Assembly (NCBI GenBank): GCA_019448385.1
Contig: JAGTXO010000019.1
Span: 248,001 to 312,000, forward strand
Direction: 5' to 3'
Length of the DNA: 64,000 nt
From: Diacronema lutheri
Lineage: Eukaryota > Haptophyta > Pavlovophyceae > Pavlovales > Pavlovaceae
Below, piece after piece: positions 27,907 to 39,082 of the stretch. Positions within the stretch are counted from its first letter, which is position 1. Each line of letters starts with the position of its first letter. Under the pieces are notes generated by a model. It made no database searches and was not told the origin of the DNA. It saw only the letters and a list, made by a program, of their open reading frames with translations. The translations under genes were made by a program, and so were the position numbers.

Positions 27907-30144
27907 ATGGACGTCGTCGCGTCCGCGCCGAGCGTCGACGGGTTCCTCGCCCGCGCGGCGCAGGCGCACGGCGCATCGCTCGCGATCGTCGACGGGGCGC
28001 TGCGCCTGACATGGCACGAGCTTGGTGTACGCGTCGCGCGCCTCGCCGCCGCGCTCGCGCGCGCCGTGCCGCGCGGCGGCGCGCTCGCGCTCTGCTGTTC
28101 GAACAGCGCGGCCGCGCTCGAATACCTGCTCGCCGCGTCGGCGCTCGGCGCGATGTTCGTGCCACTGAACGCGCGCTGGACGGACGCGGAGCTCTTGGAC
28201 GCGCTCATTGATTGCGGCGCGACCGTGCTCGTCGTCGACGCGCCCGCGCGACTGGACGCGATCTCGCGCGCCGCGGCACCCGCCGCGGCCCCGGGCGTCG
28301 CGCCCGGCGGCGCGGCGACGGGGCAAAGGGCGCTCGAACGCATTACGCGGCGCGTGGCGCTCGAGCTCGCTATCATTGCCCCGCCCGCGCACGCCGACCC
28401 CGCCGCTCACGCGCCCGTCGCCGAGCGCGGCGCGAGCGCGCCGCAATGTGCATGCGCGGCGCGCACGCTCCGACACGCCGACCTCGTCAGCGCGCCCGCT
28501 GACGCCGTCACGGGCGCGCGCGAGCCGGGGTGCGGCGAGGAGATTGCGTGGCTTGTGTGCGCGCCTGCGCCTCTGCCGCAACGTCTTCCTTCGCGCGCGG
28601 GCAAGCGCACGACACCCTTCCATCCCTCCCCCCAAACCCCCCCCCCCCCCCCCCCCCCAACGGCTACGCGCCCGGTCACCGTCCGTGCCTCCGCCCTCAT
28701 TCGCCACCACCCTTTGCCCCCGCACTGCATTAGGTACACGTCCGGGACGACGGGCGGCGCGAAGGGCGTGCAGCTCTCGCACGCATCGTGTGTCGCGCAC
28801 GCGGTTCAAAAAGTGGCGCTGCTCCGGCTGCGCGAACCCACCGGACCCGCGCAGCGTAGCCACGCGCACGCGCGCGCCGCGCCCAGCGCCGATGGGCGCG
28901 CGCGTGCCGGACCGGCGGCTGACCCGGCCGGTCCGGGCACCATCTACCTGTCCGCCGCGCCGCTGCACCACGTCGCCGGGCTCTCGGCGACGCTCGCCGT
29001 CTGCGCGGCGGCGGGCTGCCTTGTGATCCCGCGCTCGACGCGCGCGGCCGACCTGCGCGCCGCGCTGCTCAACGGCGCATCGGCCGACGGCAGCGCGCAC
29101 AGCGCTCGCGCTCGCGCGCCGCGTGCCGAACTGCCCGTCAATCTGCTCGTCGTCGTGCCGGCGCACCTGCACGCGCTGCTGCACTCCGGCGAGCCGCCCG
29201 CCGGACCAGAAACGGGCGTGCGCCCGGCCGTTCAAACTGTGCTGATTGGAGGCGGCACGCCTTCGGCCGCGCTCGTGCGCGGCGCGGCGGCCGCGTTCCC
29301 GCGCGCACGGCTGCTGCTCACATACGCTGCGACGGAGGCGGGTTCGACGATTTCGGTCGCCGAGCTGGCGCCGCCGCCACCGCCGCCTTTGCCTTCGGAC
29401 GGAGTGTCGCGCGGCGGATCGGACGCCGGCTTGGCGCGCGACGGTCGTGCGGATGCGCTCGTCGGTGGCGTGCGCGTCGGTGTGCCCGTGCACATTGCGC
29501 GCGTCGCGCTCGCGCCACCCAACTGGGCCAGCGGCGATGCCGGACCAGCGCCGCGAGCCGCCGCGCCCGCGCCCGCGCCGCGGCTGGACGCGCCGCCGCC
29601 GCACCACCGGCGTAGCGAGTTGGGTGAGATTGTAGTCCGCGGTGTGGGCGTGATGCGCGGCTATTGGCGGCGGCCCGAGGCGTCGGCGGCGGCGCTGCGC
29701 GACGGGTGGCTTCGAACTGGCGACCTTGGCGGCTTTGACGCCGACGGCTGCCTCGTCCTTGTCGGCCGGATCAACGACGTGGTCAAGACGGGCGGCGAGA
29801 ACGTGCACGCCGCCGAGGTGGAGCGCGCGCTCTGTGCGCACGCGGCCGTGCTCGAGGCGGCGGTCGTGGGCGTGCCCGACGTGCGGCTTGGCGAGCGACT
29901 CGTCGCGGTACTCGTCCGGGCCGTCGCGCACGACGGCGACGCGCCGTCCGCCGCCGACTCGGCCGCGCTCGCGCGCGATGTGCTGCTCAGCTGCCGCGCG
30001 CGCCTCGCGGGCTTCAAGGTGCCTCGCACCGCACTGTGGTGGCCGGCGGCGCGGCTGCCGCGCACCGCGTCGGGAAAGGTGGTCAAGTGGCGTCTGCGCG
30101 CGGAGGTTGCCCACGAGCTCGGCGCGCCGCGCCCGAAGCTCTGA
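27907..30144 (+). CDS. AMP-forming acyl-/aryl-CoA ligase
   Basis: Exons 27907-28556 and 28734-30144 join to 686 residues. The 177-nt intron has a GTGCGC donor and a poly(C) tract before TAG, and its length is a multiple of three, so the frame also reads through it. Splicing restores EEIAWLVYTSGTTGGAKGVQ, the AMP-binding P-loop. Other adenylate-forming motifs: LLTYAATEAGS (A5), GEIVVRGVGVMRGYW, TGDLGGFDADGCLVLVGRIN (A7/A8), KTGGENVHAAEVE, and the C-terminal PRTASGKVVKWRLR with the catalytic Lys. The enzyme activates a carboxylate with ATP and links it to CoA. The arrangement resembles Men E/AAE14-type o-succinylbenzoate-CoA ligases and small acyl-CoA synthetases, but the acid cannot be named from sequence. 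No targeting peptide or C-terminal SKL is obvious (it ends APRPKL). Confidence 0.88.
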   Translation: MDVVASAPSVDGFLARAAQAHGASLAIVDGALRLTWHELGVRVARLAAALARAVPRGGALALCCSNSAAALEYLLAASALGAMFVPLNARWTDAELLDALIDCGATVLVVDAPARLDAISRAAAPAAAPGVAPGGAATGQRALERITRRVALELAIIAPPAHADPAAHAPVAERGASAPQCACAARTLRHADLVSAPADAVTGAREPGCGEEIAWLVCAPAPLPQRLPSRAGKRTTPFHPSPQTPPPPPPPTATRPVTVRASALIRHHPLPPHCIRYTSGTTGGAKGVQLSHASCVAHAVQKVALLRLREPTGPAQRSHAHARAAPSADGRARAGPAADPAGPGTIYLSAAPLHHVAGLSATLAVCAAAGCLVIPRSTRAADLRAALLNGASADGSAHSARARAPRAELPVNLLVVVPAHLHALLHSGEPPAGPETGVRPAVQTVLIGGGTPSAALVRGAAAAFPRARLLLTYAATEAGSTISVAELAPPPPPPLPSDGVSRGGSDAGLARDGRADALVGGVRVGVPVHIARVALAPPNWASGDAGPAPRAAAPAPAPRLDAPPPHHRRSELGEIVVRGVGVMRGYWRRPEASAAALRDGWLRTGDLGGFDADGCLVLVGRINDVVKTGGENVHAAEVERALCAHAAVLEAAVVGVPDVRLGERLVAVLVRAVAHDGDAPSAADSAALARDVLLSCRARLAGFKVPRTALWWPAARLPRTASGKVVKWRLRAEVAHELGAPRPKL

Positions 30145-30281
30145 GCTCCTATATACAAGGCTTTTGAACAGCTGCGAGGCACCGTGGTCCCCGTCGGCGC
30201 GGCGCGCGCCGGCGCGGCCGTGCCGGCCGGCAGCTTCGAAACGCCGGCTGCCTTGACGACGCCTGCCTTTGCCATCCAGGC

Positions 30282-31000
30282 TGCGCCCTCGCGCTCTGCT
30301 GGCCGCGCTCCGCGCGCCCCGCCGCCCCTGCCCATCGACTGCGCCGGCACCGCGAACAACGTACTTTTCGCCCCGGTCGGTGGGTTTGGGGGTGGCGGGG
30401 CGCGCGCGCACGGCCGCACGAGCGACGGCGGCGTGGCCTTCTCTACGACGAAACTTTCGCTTGCGACGGCTGCGCCCTCGCGCTCTGCTGGCCGCGCTCC
30501 GCGCGCCCCGCCGCCCCTGCCCATCGACTGCGCCGGCACCGCGAACAACGTACTTTTCGCCCCGGTCGGTGGGTTTGGGGGTGGCGGGGCGCGCGCGCAC
30601 GGCCGCACGAGCGACGGCGGCGTGGCCTTCTCTACGACGAAACCTTCGCTTGCGACGGCTGCGCCCTCGCGCTCTGATGGCCGCGTTCCGCGCGCCCCGC
30701 CGCCCCTGCCCATCGACTGCGCCGGCACCGCGAACAACGTACTTTTCGCCCCGGTCGGTGGGTTTGGAGGTGGCGGGGCGCGCGCGCACGGCCGCACGAG
30801 CGACGGCGGCGTGGCCTTCTCTACGACGAAACCTTCGCTTGCGACGGCTGCGCCCTCGCGCTCTGCTGGCCGCGCTCCGCGCGCCCCGCCGCCCCTGCCC
30901 ATCGACTGCGCCGGCACCGCGAACAACGTACTTTTCGCCCCGGCCGGTGGGTTTGGGGGTGGCGGGGCGCGCGTGCGCGGCCACGCGGCCAGCATCGCGG
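30282..31000. repeat. 189-bp tandem repeat, 3.7 copies
   Basis: Units starting TGCGCCCTCGCGCTCT at 30282, 30471, 30660 and 30849. The unit is 189 bp (63 codons), so all frames stay open across it and both strands show long open frames. On the minus strand one frame reads GAKSTLFAVPAQSMGRGGG per unit and continues into a Pro/Ser-rich stretch; on the plus strand one reads PLPIDCAGTANNVLFAPVGG. Neither is recognisable. Copies are nearly identical. The whole 30145-31409 interval has no confident gene; TATATA motifs occur at 30151 and 31358. Confidence 0.85.
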
Positions 31001-31409
31001 CGCTTGCCACGCTGGCGGCGGGTGGCGGTGCGCTTCGCCGCGGCGACAGGGGGCTGCGACGCGGCGGGGAGGGCGGCGGCTCGCTGGCGGCGGGCGTCGC
31101 GCTCTGCAGCGGCGGCGGGCGGCTTGGCGACGTGGCAGGCGGCGGCTCGGGGGTGGCGGTCGTCGCCGACGATCTTCGGGCCTCGGCGTGCGCGTGCGCG
31201 TCGGCCGGTGGTGTGATTGACGGCAGCCACCGGTGCGGCGGCGCGCGGGCGGCGGCGCGCGGTGGCTAGGCGCGTGTGGGCCTTTGGGCCTGCTCCGCCT
31301 GGCGCCTCGCTGCGCACTTCCTGACCCCATCTGTTGACCCGTCGGAAAGCGTCGTTAGTATATACCGACCCTCGCGGCCTTCCGCCATCGCTCGGCCATA
31401 GGTTGAAAA

Positions 31410-32714
31410 ATGGGGCCGAGTACTATGGCTGTGCTCCTGCTCGGCCTGACGTCCGCGCCGCCGGGGGCGTGGGAGGCCTGGGGCCGGAGCGAGCGGGCGG
31501 GCGTGGCGCGCTGCGGCAAGTTTCACGGTTGCCCTAGCCTCGCCGCGCGCAACGCGTCCATCCGCCTCGGCCAGGCGTGCGTGTGGGCGGGCGCGTTCCC
31601 GGCCGAACTGCCGAGCGCGCACGCGGCCGCGTGCGCGGGCGAGCGCTTCCTCTCGGCGTCGATGGTGGACGAGTCCGCGCCGTACTGCGGGTTCACGTCG
31701 CAGTTGGCGCTCAGCTGGCTCGCGCGGCTCAACGCACTCACGTCCCATTGCAGTACGGTCGTGTACACGGTGATCACCGGCGGGTACGACCAGTTCAAAC
31801 AGGTGCCCGGCGGGCCGCAGCCGGATCTGTGCCTCGTCGGGCTCGTGGACAACGTGACCGCGGAGAAGCAGACGCATGCTGCGCGCGAGATCGGCTGGCA
31901 GCTCTACCGCCTCCCGACGCCGACGCCCTGGCCCAACTCGCCCGCGCGCACGTCGCACTCGCTTCGCGCGATGGCGATGCGGATGTTCCCGCGCGCGGCG
32001 CACACGATCTACTGTGACGGCAAGGTGGTGCTGCTCAAGCCTCCCGCGCAGATCGTGCACGAGCTGCGCGCCACGACGAGCGCGCCGTACATCGTGATCG
32101 AGCACCCCTGGTCCCTCTCCTTCATGAACGAGTTCAAATTCGCGGCGACGCGCATCCGTTACCAGCGGCGCGGCGACACGCAGCGCGACGTGGACGACGT
32201 CGAGGCGCAGCGGCGGGTGTACTGCGAGGAGGGCGCGTGCAACAACCAGGCGGGGATGCTCGACGCGACCATGATCATCCAACAGCGCGAGCCGCGCGCC
32301 GTCTGGCCCGCCGGCCGCACGGAGCCGGCGCCGCACGTCTCCATCCGGTGGCTCGAGTGCGCGTGGTTCAACGAGATGGCCATCTTCAGCCACCGCGTGC
32401 AACTCTCCTTCTTCTTCGCGGTGGACGCGCTCGGGCTGCGCCGGCAAGTTCATGTCGTCCCGCGCCGGCAGTGGGAGAACAAACTCTTTCAAATCGCCCG
32501 GCATAAATACGGAGCGCTCGTCGACAACGCGAGCGCTCCGGTCGCGATGGGCAAAACGGCGCACAGCCGCCGCGCGCGCCGCAAAGCGGCGTTTCGCACC
32601 GCGCTCGCCGCCGCGCGCGCCGCCGCCGCGCGCGGCGACGCACCGGGCGGCGTGGGCGCCCTCGCCGCGCTGAAGGCGGGCGTGGGCGTACGGCGCGCGC
32701 ACGAAGCACGATGA
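31410..32714 (+). CDS. DUF616 / TOD1-MUCI70-like putative glycosyltransferase
   Basis: Single exon, 434 codons. Starts at MGPSTMAVLLLGLTSAP (31410); the ATG at 31425 is an alternative, and the short hydrophobic start could be a secretory signal. The core matches the DUF616 family: STVVYTVITGGYDQFKQVPG, DLCLVGLVDN, RAMAMRMFPRAAHTIYCDGK, a middle GMLDATMIIQQREP, and RWLECAWFNEMAIFSHRVQL followed by SFFFAVDALGL. In plants this family includes TOD1 and MUCI70, Golgi proteins tied to glycan synthesis. The family's Asp-x-Asp-like site is represented here by CDGK. A TATATA lies 50 bp upstream. The C-terminal 70 residues are basic and Ala-rich. Reaction and substrate are unknown. Confidence 0.85.
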   Translation: MGPSTMAVLLLGLTSAPPGAWEAWGRSERAGVARCGKFHGCPSLAARNASIRLGQACVWAGAFPAELPSAHAAACAGERFLSASMVDESAPYCGFTSQLALSWLARLNALTSHCSTVVYTVITGGYDQFKQVPGGPQPDLCLVGLVDNVTAEKQTHAAREIGWQLYRLPTPTPWPNSPARTSHSLRAMAMRMFPRAAHTIYCDGKVVLLKPPAQIVHELRATTSAPYIVIEHPWSLSFMNEFKFAATRIRYQRRGDTQRDVDDVEAQRRVYCEEGACNNQAGMLDATMIIQQREPRAVWPAGRTEPAPHVSIRWLECAWFNEMAIFSHRVQLSFFFAVDALGLRRQVHVVPRRQWENKLFQIARHKYGALVDNASAPVAMGKTAHSRRARRKAAFRTALAAARAAAARGDAPGGVGALAALKAGVGVRRAHEAR

Positions 32715-32844
32715 GCTCCGGCAGAGAGCCGGTCACGCGGAGCGCGCCATGATGGCGCGGGGCTGATGCGACTCGGATGAGACACTGTGGAGTGCTCACA
32801 GTGAAAAACTTCGCGTGAGGGGGAAGGAAGAGTTCAAACGGAGC

Positions 32845-35800
32845 ATGATGAAGCCCTCGCAGCTCACGCCGCCCAAGCAGGCCCTCGAGGAAGCGGCGGT
32901 GCTCTCGCCCGAAGTGCGCTCGTTCCTCCGACGCAACCCGGGGTTCTCCGATTCCCTGCAGCGCCTCATCGACGAGCCCGCCGCCGGCGTCGCGTCGCTG
33001 CCGCAATATATTGGCACGCTGAGCACGGCGCTCCGCGCGTCCAATGACAACCTGCAGGAATCGCATTTGATCGTGCTGCGGCTCGGCGGCGAGCTGGACG
33101 AAGAGCGCGAGCGCGCCGAGCGCGCCGAGGCGACCGCCGCCGCGCTGCGCGACGAGCTTGCGCGGCGCGACGAAGCGCTGGGCAAGCAGCGCGCCGAGGC
33201 GTCGGCGCTTCGGTCCACGGTCGCTCTCGCCGACCGCTCCCTCTCGGAGCAAAACGTGGTGCGCGAGCGGCTGGATGCGGCGGGGAAGCGCGAGGCCGAC
33301 GCGCGCCGCCGCGCCGCCGAGGCCGACTGGGAGCGACGCGCGGCGATCGCCGCCGCAACGGACGCGGCCGCGCGCCTCGACGCCGCGCGGCTCACGCACG
33401 AGCGCGACCTCGAGCGGCTGCGCGACGAGCTGGAGGGCGAGCGGCTGCGCGGGGAAGAGGAAGTGGCCGACGCCGCGCGCGCCGAGGCGCGCGCCGCGCT
33501 CGAGCGCGAGCGCGTCAAAGCCGCGGCGGCCGCCGAGGGCGCCGCAGCGCGCGCGGCGTCGGAGCTTCGCAACGCGATTGCCGACGGCGAGCGCCGCTCG
33601 CGCGAGGCCGAGGCGCGCGCCACGGACGCGGAGGCGCGGCTGCAGCGGCAGTGGACCGAGCTGAGCACCGCCGCGTGGCGCGCCGAGAGCGAGCACGAGG
33701 CCGTCGAGCGCCGTCTCACCTCCGAGCTGTGCGCGGCCGCCGCCACCACCGCCGAGGCGCGCGCCGCGCTGCGCGCCGCGCGCGACGGCGCCGCGCTCGC
33801 CGCCGAGGGCGAGGCGCGAGCGACGGCCCTATGCCACGAGCTGCGCGCGGCGCACGCGGCCGAGCTCGTTGCGGCGCGCGAGCGCGCCGACACGATTGTC
33901 GCACGCGCCGACGAGCGCGCACGCTCGCGCGAGGAGAAGGCTGCCGACGCCGCGGCCGCCGCGGTCGCGGCGGCAGACGCGCGCGCCGCGGACGCGCGCG
34001 CCGAGGCGAATGCGCTGCGCGCCAACCTGGCCGACGCGCTCGACAACGCGTCGAGCCGCGACGCGCTCTCTCGCGCCGAGCGCGACGCGAGGCGCGCCGC
34101 CGACGGCGCGCTCGAGGCAGCGCGCGCCGACGCGGAGGCGGCCACCGAGGACGCGAACGCCGAGCGGGTCGGGCGCCGCGCGGACGGGGCGCGCGCGCGC
34201 GTGCGCGACGCGCTGTGGGCGGCGGAGCTGCACGGCGTGGAGAGCGCGCTTGCGCTCGTGGACGACGACGCGCGCGCCGCGCGCGCGCAGCTCGCGGCTG
34301 CGCGCGCGCTCAACGCCGGGGTTGGCGCGGCGTTCGCCGCTTGCGAAAGCAGCGCGCGCGGCGCGGCGGCCGAAGCGGCCGCGCGGCTGGGCGCGCTCGT
34401 CGACGCGCTGTGCGTGGCGGACGTGCAGATTGGCGCAGCGCGCGAGGCTGCGGCCACTGCCGCCGCCGACGCTCGGGTTGCACGCACCGCCGCGGACGCC
34501 GCCGCGGACGCCGACGCGGCGCGCGCCGCGGCGCTCGCGGGCGCGCTGCGCGACGCCGACGCGATGGCGGCCGCCGCACTCGCGCGAACGGCCGCCATGG
34601 CGGACGAGGCGGGCGAGGCGGCGCGGCATCACGACACAGCCGTGCACGCGATGCGCGCCGACGCGCTCGCGGCGGCCGCACGCGCGGACGACGCACACGC
34701 GGCCGCAGCGGCCGCAGCGGAACGCGTCGACGCGCTCGAGCGCGCGCTGCGCGACGCCGACGAGGCGCGCGCCGCGGCCGCTGCGGCGGCGGCGGACGAG
34801 CGCGCCGCGGCCGCGCAAGCAGCTGCGGATATGAAAGCCGCCGCTGCGGCGTCTGCCGCCGACGCCGCCGACGCCGCCGCCGCCGACGCCGCTGCCGTCG
34901 CCGCCGCAACCGCTGCGAGCGCCGCCGCGCTGGGCGAGGCCGCGGCCGTGCGCGCGCTCAGCCTCGCGCTGGCGGACGCCGAGCTCAGCGGCGCGTCGCT
35001 GAGCGCGAGCGCCGTGCTGCGCGAGGCGGCGACGGCGCGCGCATTCAGCAGCGCGCTAGTCGACGCAGAGCTCGACGCCGCGCAGCTCGGCGCGAGCGCC
35101 ACGCACCTCGGCGCCGAGCTCGCCGGCACGCGCGAGCAATCGGCCAGGTCTCTCACTGACCTCGCGAGGCAGGCGCGCGACGAGGTGGCGCACGCCGCGG
35201 CGGTCGGCGCGCGCGCGGCCGCGGCCGCGGCCGCGCACGGCCGCGCGACCGCCGCGTCGCTCGCGCGCGCGCTCTCCGAGTCCGAGGGCGAGATGGCGGC
35301 CGCGGCCGCGTGGGCCGATGCGATGGTGGCGAGTGAACGCGCGCGCGCCGAGGACGGCGCGCGCGCGCTCGAGGAGGCGCACGCGCAGGCCGAGGCGGCG
35401 GCGCTCTCGCAGGTGGAGGCCGCCGAGCAGCGCGCGTCCGCTGAGATCGAGCGGCGCGTCCGCGCCGAGGCGCAGTACGCGGCGGCCGCGGCGGCGCGCA
35501 GGCGCGCGACCAACGCTCTGCGCGAAGCCGCGGGCAACATACGGCTCTTCTGCCGCGTCAAGCCGCCGGGCGCGCACGCGGCGGCGGCCGTCAGCGTCGG
35601 CGCGGACGGCGAGGTGATCGTCGCGCCGCGCCAGCTTGCGGCGGCGGTTGGCGCGCTGCACGGGCACGACGACGCACAGCCGAGCGCAGCAGGCGCCGCC
35701 GAGAGCGCCGCGACGCGCGCGGGCGCGGCCGAGCGCCGGTTCGAGCTTGACCGCTCGTTTGGGCCGGAGGCAAGTCAGGAAGCGCTCTTTGCCGAAGTGC

Positions 35801-37516
35801 GCCCTCTCGTCCAATCGGCGCTCGACGGGTAACGCCAGCGCGCGTGCGCCCCCCTCTCGCTCCGAGCGTGGCGGTCTGCAGATGCGCCGGCGCGTGCGGG
35901 CGGCCTCGCGCCGCGGGTGCGCCGCTCGCGCCCTGACCGTGCGGCCGCCGACCGTGCGCGCGCGCGCGCGCGCCAGGTACGACGTGTGCGTCTTCGCGCA
36001 CGGCGCGAGCGGCTCGGGCAAGACGCACACGATGGTCGGGCCGCTGAGAGCGCGCGGCATCGCGTATCGCGCCCTGCACGAATTGATGGAGCTTGCCGTT
36101 CGTGCAGACGCGGAGCTCGACGTGGTGGTGGACGCGACGATGGTCGAGATCTACAATGGCGCGGTGCGCGACCTCGCCGCGGACGCCGAGGGCGAAGCGT
36201 CGGCCGTCGCGCCTGGCAAGGCGCCGCTGAGCGTGCGCGCCGCGCCGCGCCTCATCGCCAGCGCGTCGAGCGCACATGCGTCAGCACGCCCTCGCGTGCC
36301 CCCCTCCTTGACCCGCATGCCTACCACCACGCGCAGGTGCGCGTGCGCGACGTGGACGACATTATCAACCTGATGACGATCGGCTCGTGCTTTCGGACAG
36401 TTGGCCGCACGAGGTGAGCGTGTGGGCGCCGCGGTGTGCCGTTTAACTGCGCGCGGGGGTGATGCGGGCTTGCGCGTGGCGGCAGGTGGGGTGTGCGTGC
36501 ACGCCCGGCGAGGAGTTGTCGTGCTGCCGCGCCGCCGCGCTGCGGGCTGGGCACATGTGCCGCGCGCCCGGCCCCGCAGTGCCGCGCATGCATTGGGCCG
36601 CACTCACGACGGGTGGCGAACGCATCTTCAGTGCGCACGCCTCTCACACCTTTCGCCTTTTGCGCCCGACGCCGCGCGTGCCGCATGCGACCCCACGTGC
36701 GCACGCGGACGCTCGGCGGCTGCGCCACGCTTGGCCACCCGCCCGCCACGTGCACGCGCCGCATGCACAGCCTCAACGAACGATCGTCGCGCGCGCACAC
36801 GGTGCTCAGCGTCGCGATCAAGGCGACCAACCGATTCAGCGGCGAGCTGACGTACGGCTCGCTCCGCCTCGTCGACCTCGCCGGCTCCGAGCTCGTGGCG
36901 CATCGGCACGGCGCGCAGCGTGCAGGAAGGTTGGCGAGCGCAGCCGCGGCGGCCTCGGGGAGTCCCGATGGCCTGCACGGTAGTGTGGCCGAGGCGGATT
37001 TGCGGAGGCTCGAGGGCGAGCACATCCACCACTCGCTCTCTGCGCTCTCCGCGGTGCTGCGAGCCCTCCTCCACGTGCGTGCAGGCCGCTGCTGCGCGTG
37101 GGCAGCCGCCGCGCGCGCGGCACGTCACGCGCACTTGATCAGCGGACTGCCTCACGCGCCGCGCTTTGCGCGCTGCGCCCGATGCCCTCTCCCTGCGAGC
37201 TGCGCGCCAAACCCCTGCCGTGTGAAAACTCGCTGACCGGCGCGCCTGTCGCGTGCCCTGGCGGCGCGCGCGCGCTTGGCAGTCGTCGCCCGAGGCGGAC
37301 GAGCCCGCGCTGTACGCGCAGTCGACGCTCACTCGCGTGCTCGGCCCGTCGCTCAACCGCAACTCGAAGCTGCTGATGATCGCGAACGTGTCCGCCGACG
37401 AGCGCGACCTCGCGCACACGCTCGAGACGCTCGACTTTGCGACCGCGGTTAAGGAGATTAAGACGGACGCCAAGCGGCGCAAGGCGGCACGGCCGCTTCC
37501 ACCCGGCGTGGGCTGA
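32845..37516 (+). CDS. C-terminal-motor kinesin (kinesin-14 type)
   Basis: Five exons, 32845-35828, 35977-36232, 36337-36413, 36771-37074 and 37283-37516, join in phase to 1,284 residues. About 900 residues of Ala/Glu/Arg-rich coiled coil precede the neck ALREAAGNIRLFCRVKP, which is diagnostic of minus-end-directed kinesin-14 motors. Motor motifs follow: P-loop VFAHGASGSGKTHTM, switch I SLNERSSRAH (across the third intron), switch II LRLVDLAGSE, and LTRVLGPSLNRNSKLLMIANVS. The P-loop has GASGSGKT where kinesins usually have GQTGSGKT. The motor is compact and the region between the P-loop and switch I is short. It would bind microtubules through the C-terminal motor and carry cargo or crosslink through the long coil, for example in spindle organisation (family knowledge). 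Donors are GTAACG, GTGCGC, GTGAGC and GTGCGT. Confidence 0.93.
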
Positions 37517-37617
37517 CGTGTCCTCGTGGACAAGGGTGCGCCTCGGCCGCTCATCGGCAACTCAGACAGAGGCACTGGCAGGCAAAAATGGCAAGACCAA
37601 CACAGACTCAGAGGATT

Positions 37618-38929
37618 TTACGCAAGCAGCCGCTTGTACCGCTCGAGCGAGACAAAGTTGATCACGTTCCACGGCGCAAGGCGCATCCACGTGGCGAAGA
37701 GGCTCGCGTACAGCGCGAGCACGCCCGACGTCGCGGCCACGTCCGCGAGGCAGCGCAGCATGTTCGCGCCGCAATCACCATTCATCATGCGCGTCTTGGC
37801 CATGTCGACGGGCGTTGATGCGAGCGCAGCGCACAGGCCGGAGACGACCGCGGCGAGAACGTGCACGGCGGTGGACTCGCGCCAGCGCAGCGTGCGCGTG
37901 AGCAGCGCCTTCGTCCACTCGTACCTGCGAGGCGGCGGAGATCGGGCGGTCCGGGCGGTCCGGGCGGGCGCGGGCGGGTGGCGATGGCGGCTCAGCCGAC
38001 GAAACTGGATCCGGCGGCTCGAGCGCGAGCGCGCGTGCGCGCGCGCACGCGAGTGGCGGCGGCGCGCGGGCGAGGCGAGGGCGCACGCGTGGCTCGCGCG
38101 CCCCGGACGCGCGCCGCCCATCGGAGCGTCGCGCGCGCGCGCGTGTGCGCGCGCGCGCCACGCACGCGGCGAGTTCGGCCGCGTTGACGACAAAAGAGCG
38201 CTGCACGTTTGGAACGATGGAGGGATGCAGCCACAGGCCAATGATGCCGCCCTCGGCGTGAAGGGTGGAGAGCGCGCCGAAGACGCCACCGCTCGCGCCC
38301 GCCTGCAGCCGCACCTTTGCGATCTCCGTGGGCGTCGCGATGACCGTGCCGATTGCGCCGGCAAGGCCGCCCGCAAGCGCCAGGATCCAAAACGGCATCG
38401 CTTCGTTGGAGGGCACGCGCGCGGCCTTGGCAATGGCGGCCTTGATGGGGTCAAAAGTGCCCATCTTGATGGACTGGTATGATGCCTGCCTGAGCAGCGC
38501 TGGTGTGAGTCCGCCAAAGAGCCCGCCAATGCCCTCCGTGCGCGCGACGAAGAGGAGCATGCCGACGAGCGACGTCGGTGCGCCCGGCGGCGCGAGCTGC
38601 AGGCGGACCTGGCGGCGCGGACGCGGGGCTCGGGCACGCGGGCGCGCGTGAGTCACAGCGCGCGCGCGCGACCCGGCGGCCGAACGCCCGAACCGGCCAC
38701 GCACTGCGCGCGGTCCGCCGCGTCGCGGCGTGCATCGCACTTTGACGGTGTCGAGCCACATCGTGCCCGCCTCGGCGGTGCACGAGCCGAGCGCGCCGGC
38801 GAGCATGCGGCGGCCGAGCGGCGGCGGCGGCGGCGCGACAGCGTAGCCCTTGACCGCCTTCTTGCCGGGCGCAACCTCGTCCGCGTGCGAGCCCTTGCGC
38901 GCCACGGGCTTGCGCTGGACATTCGACAT
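37618..38929 (-). CDS. Mitochondrial carrier family protein (SLC25)
   Basis: Exons 38741-38929, 38166-38608 and 37618-37924 join in phase to 312 residues, a standard carrier length. Three repeats are visible with the carrier signature in each: WLDTVKVRLQ (split by intron 1), PTEIAKVRLQ and PVDMAKTRMM; repeat 1 lacks the usual Pro before x-D-x-x-K. Membrane segments include MPFWILALAGGLAGAIGTVI and AAVVSGLCAALASTPVD, and the C-terminus reads RLAPWNVINFVSLERYKRLL. The overall order and the GGLTPALLRQASYQSIKMG segment resemble the dicarboxylate/oxoglutarate/uncoupling-protein branch, which moves anions across the inner mitochondrial membrane; the exact substrate is not certain. Donors are GTGCGA and GTGCGT. 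It is divergent from the Deg protease gene, with 153 bp between start codons. Confidence 0.9.
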
Positions 38930-39082
38930 GATCGACGAGCGCGAGCGCGTGACCGTCACTCGGTCGTGCGCGGCCGGTCCTCGTCGGCGAGGAGGAGCGG
39001 CAAGATCACGAGGCAGAATGCGATTGACACTATCGTCCGCGCCCGTCTTGCCCCACCCGCCTTTTTAAAAGAGGTGACAAGA
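38930..39082. promoter_or_regulatory. Divergent upstream region of carrier and Deg protease
   Basis: 153 bp between the two ATGs. CTTTTTAAAAG at 39061-39071 precedes the Deg start by about 12 bp and matches the motif before the CoA-ligase gene. Confidence 0.5.

Noticed and set aside
27886-31317. Antisense open frame of about 1,140 codons over the CoA-ligase gene
   Set aside because: Arg/Ala-rich noise typical of high-GC antisense frames; the plus strand carries all adenylate-forming enzyme motifs.
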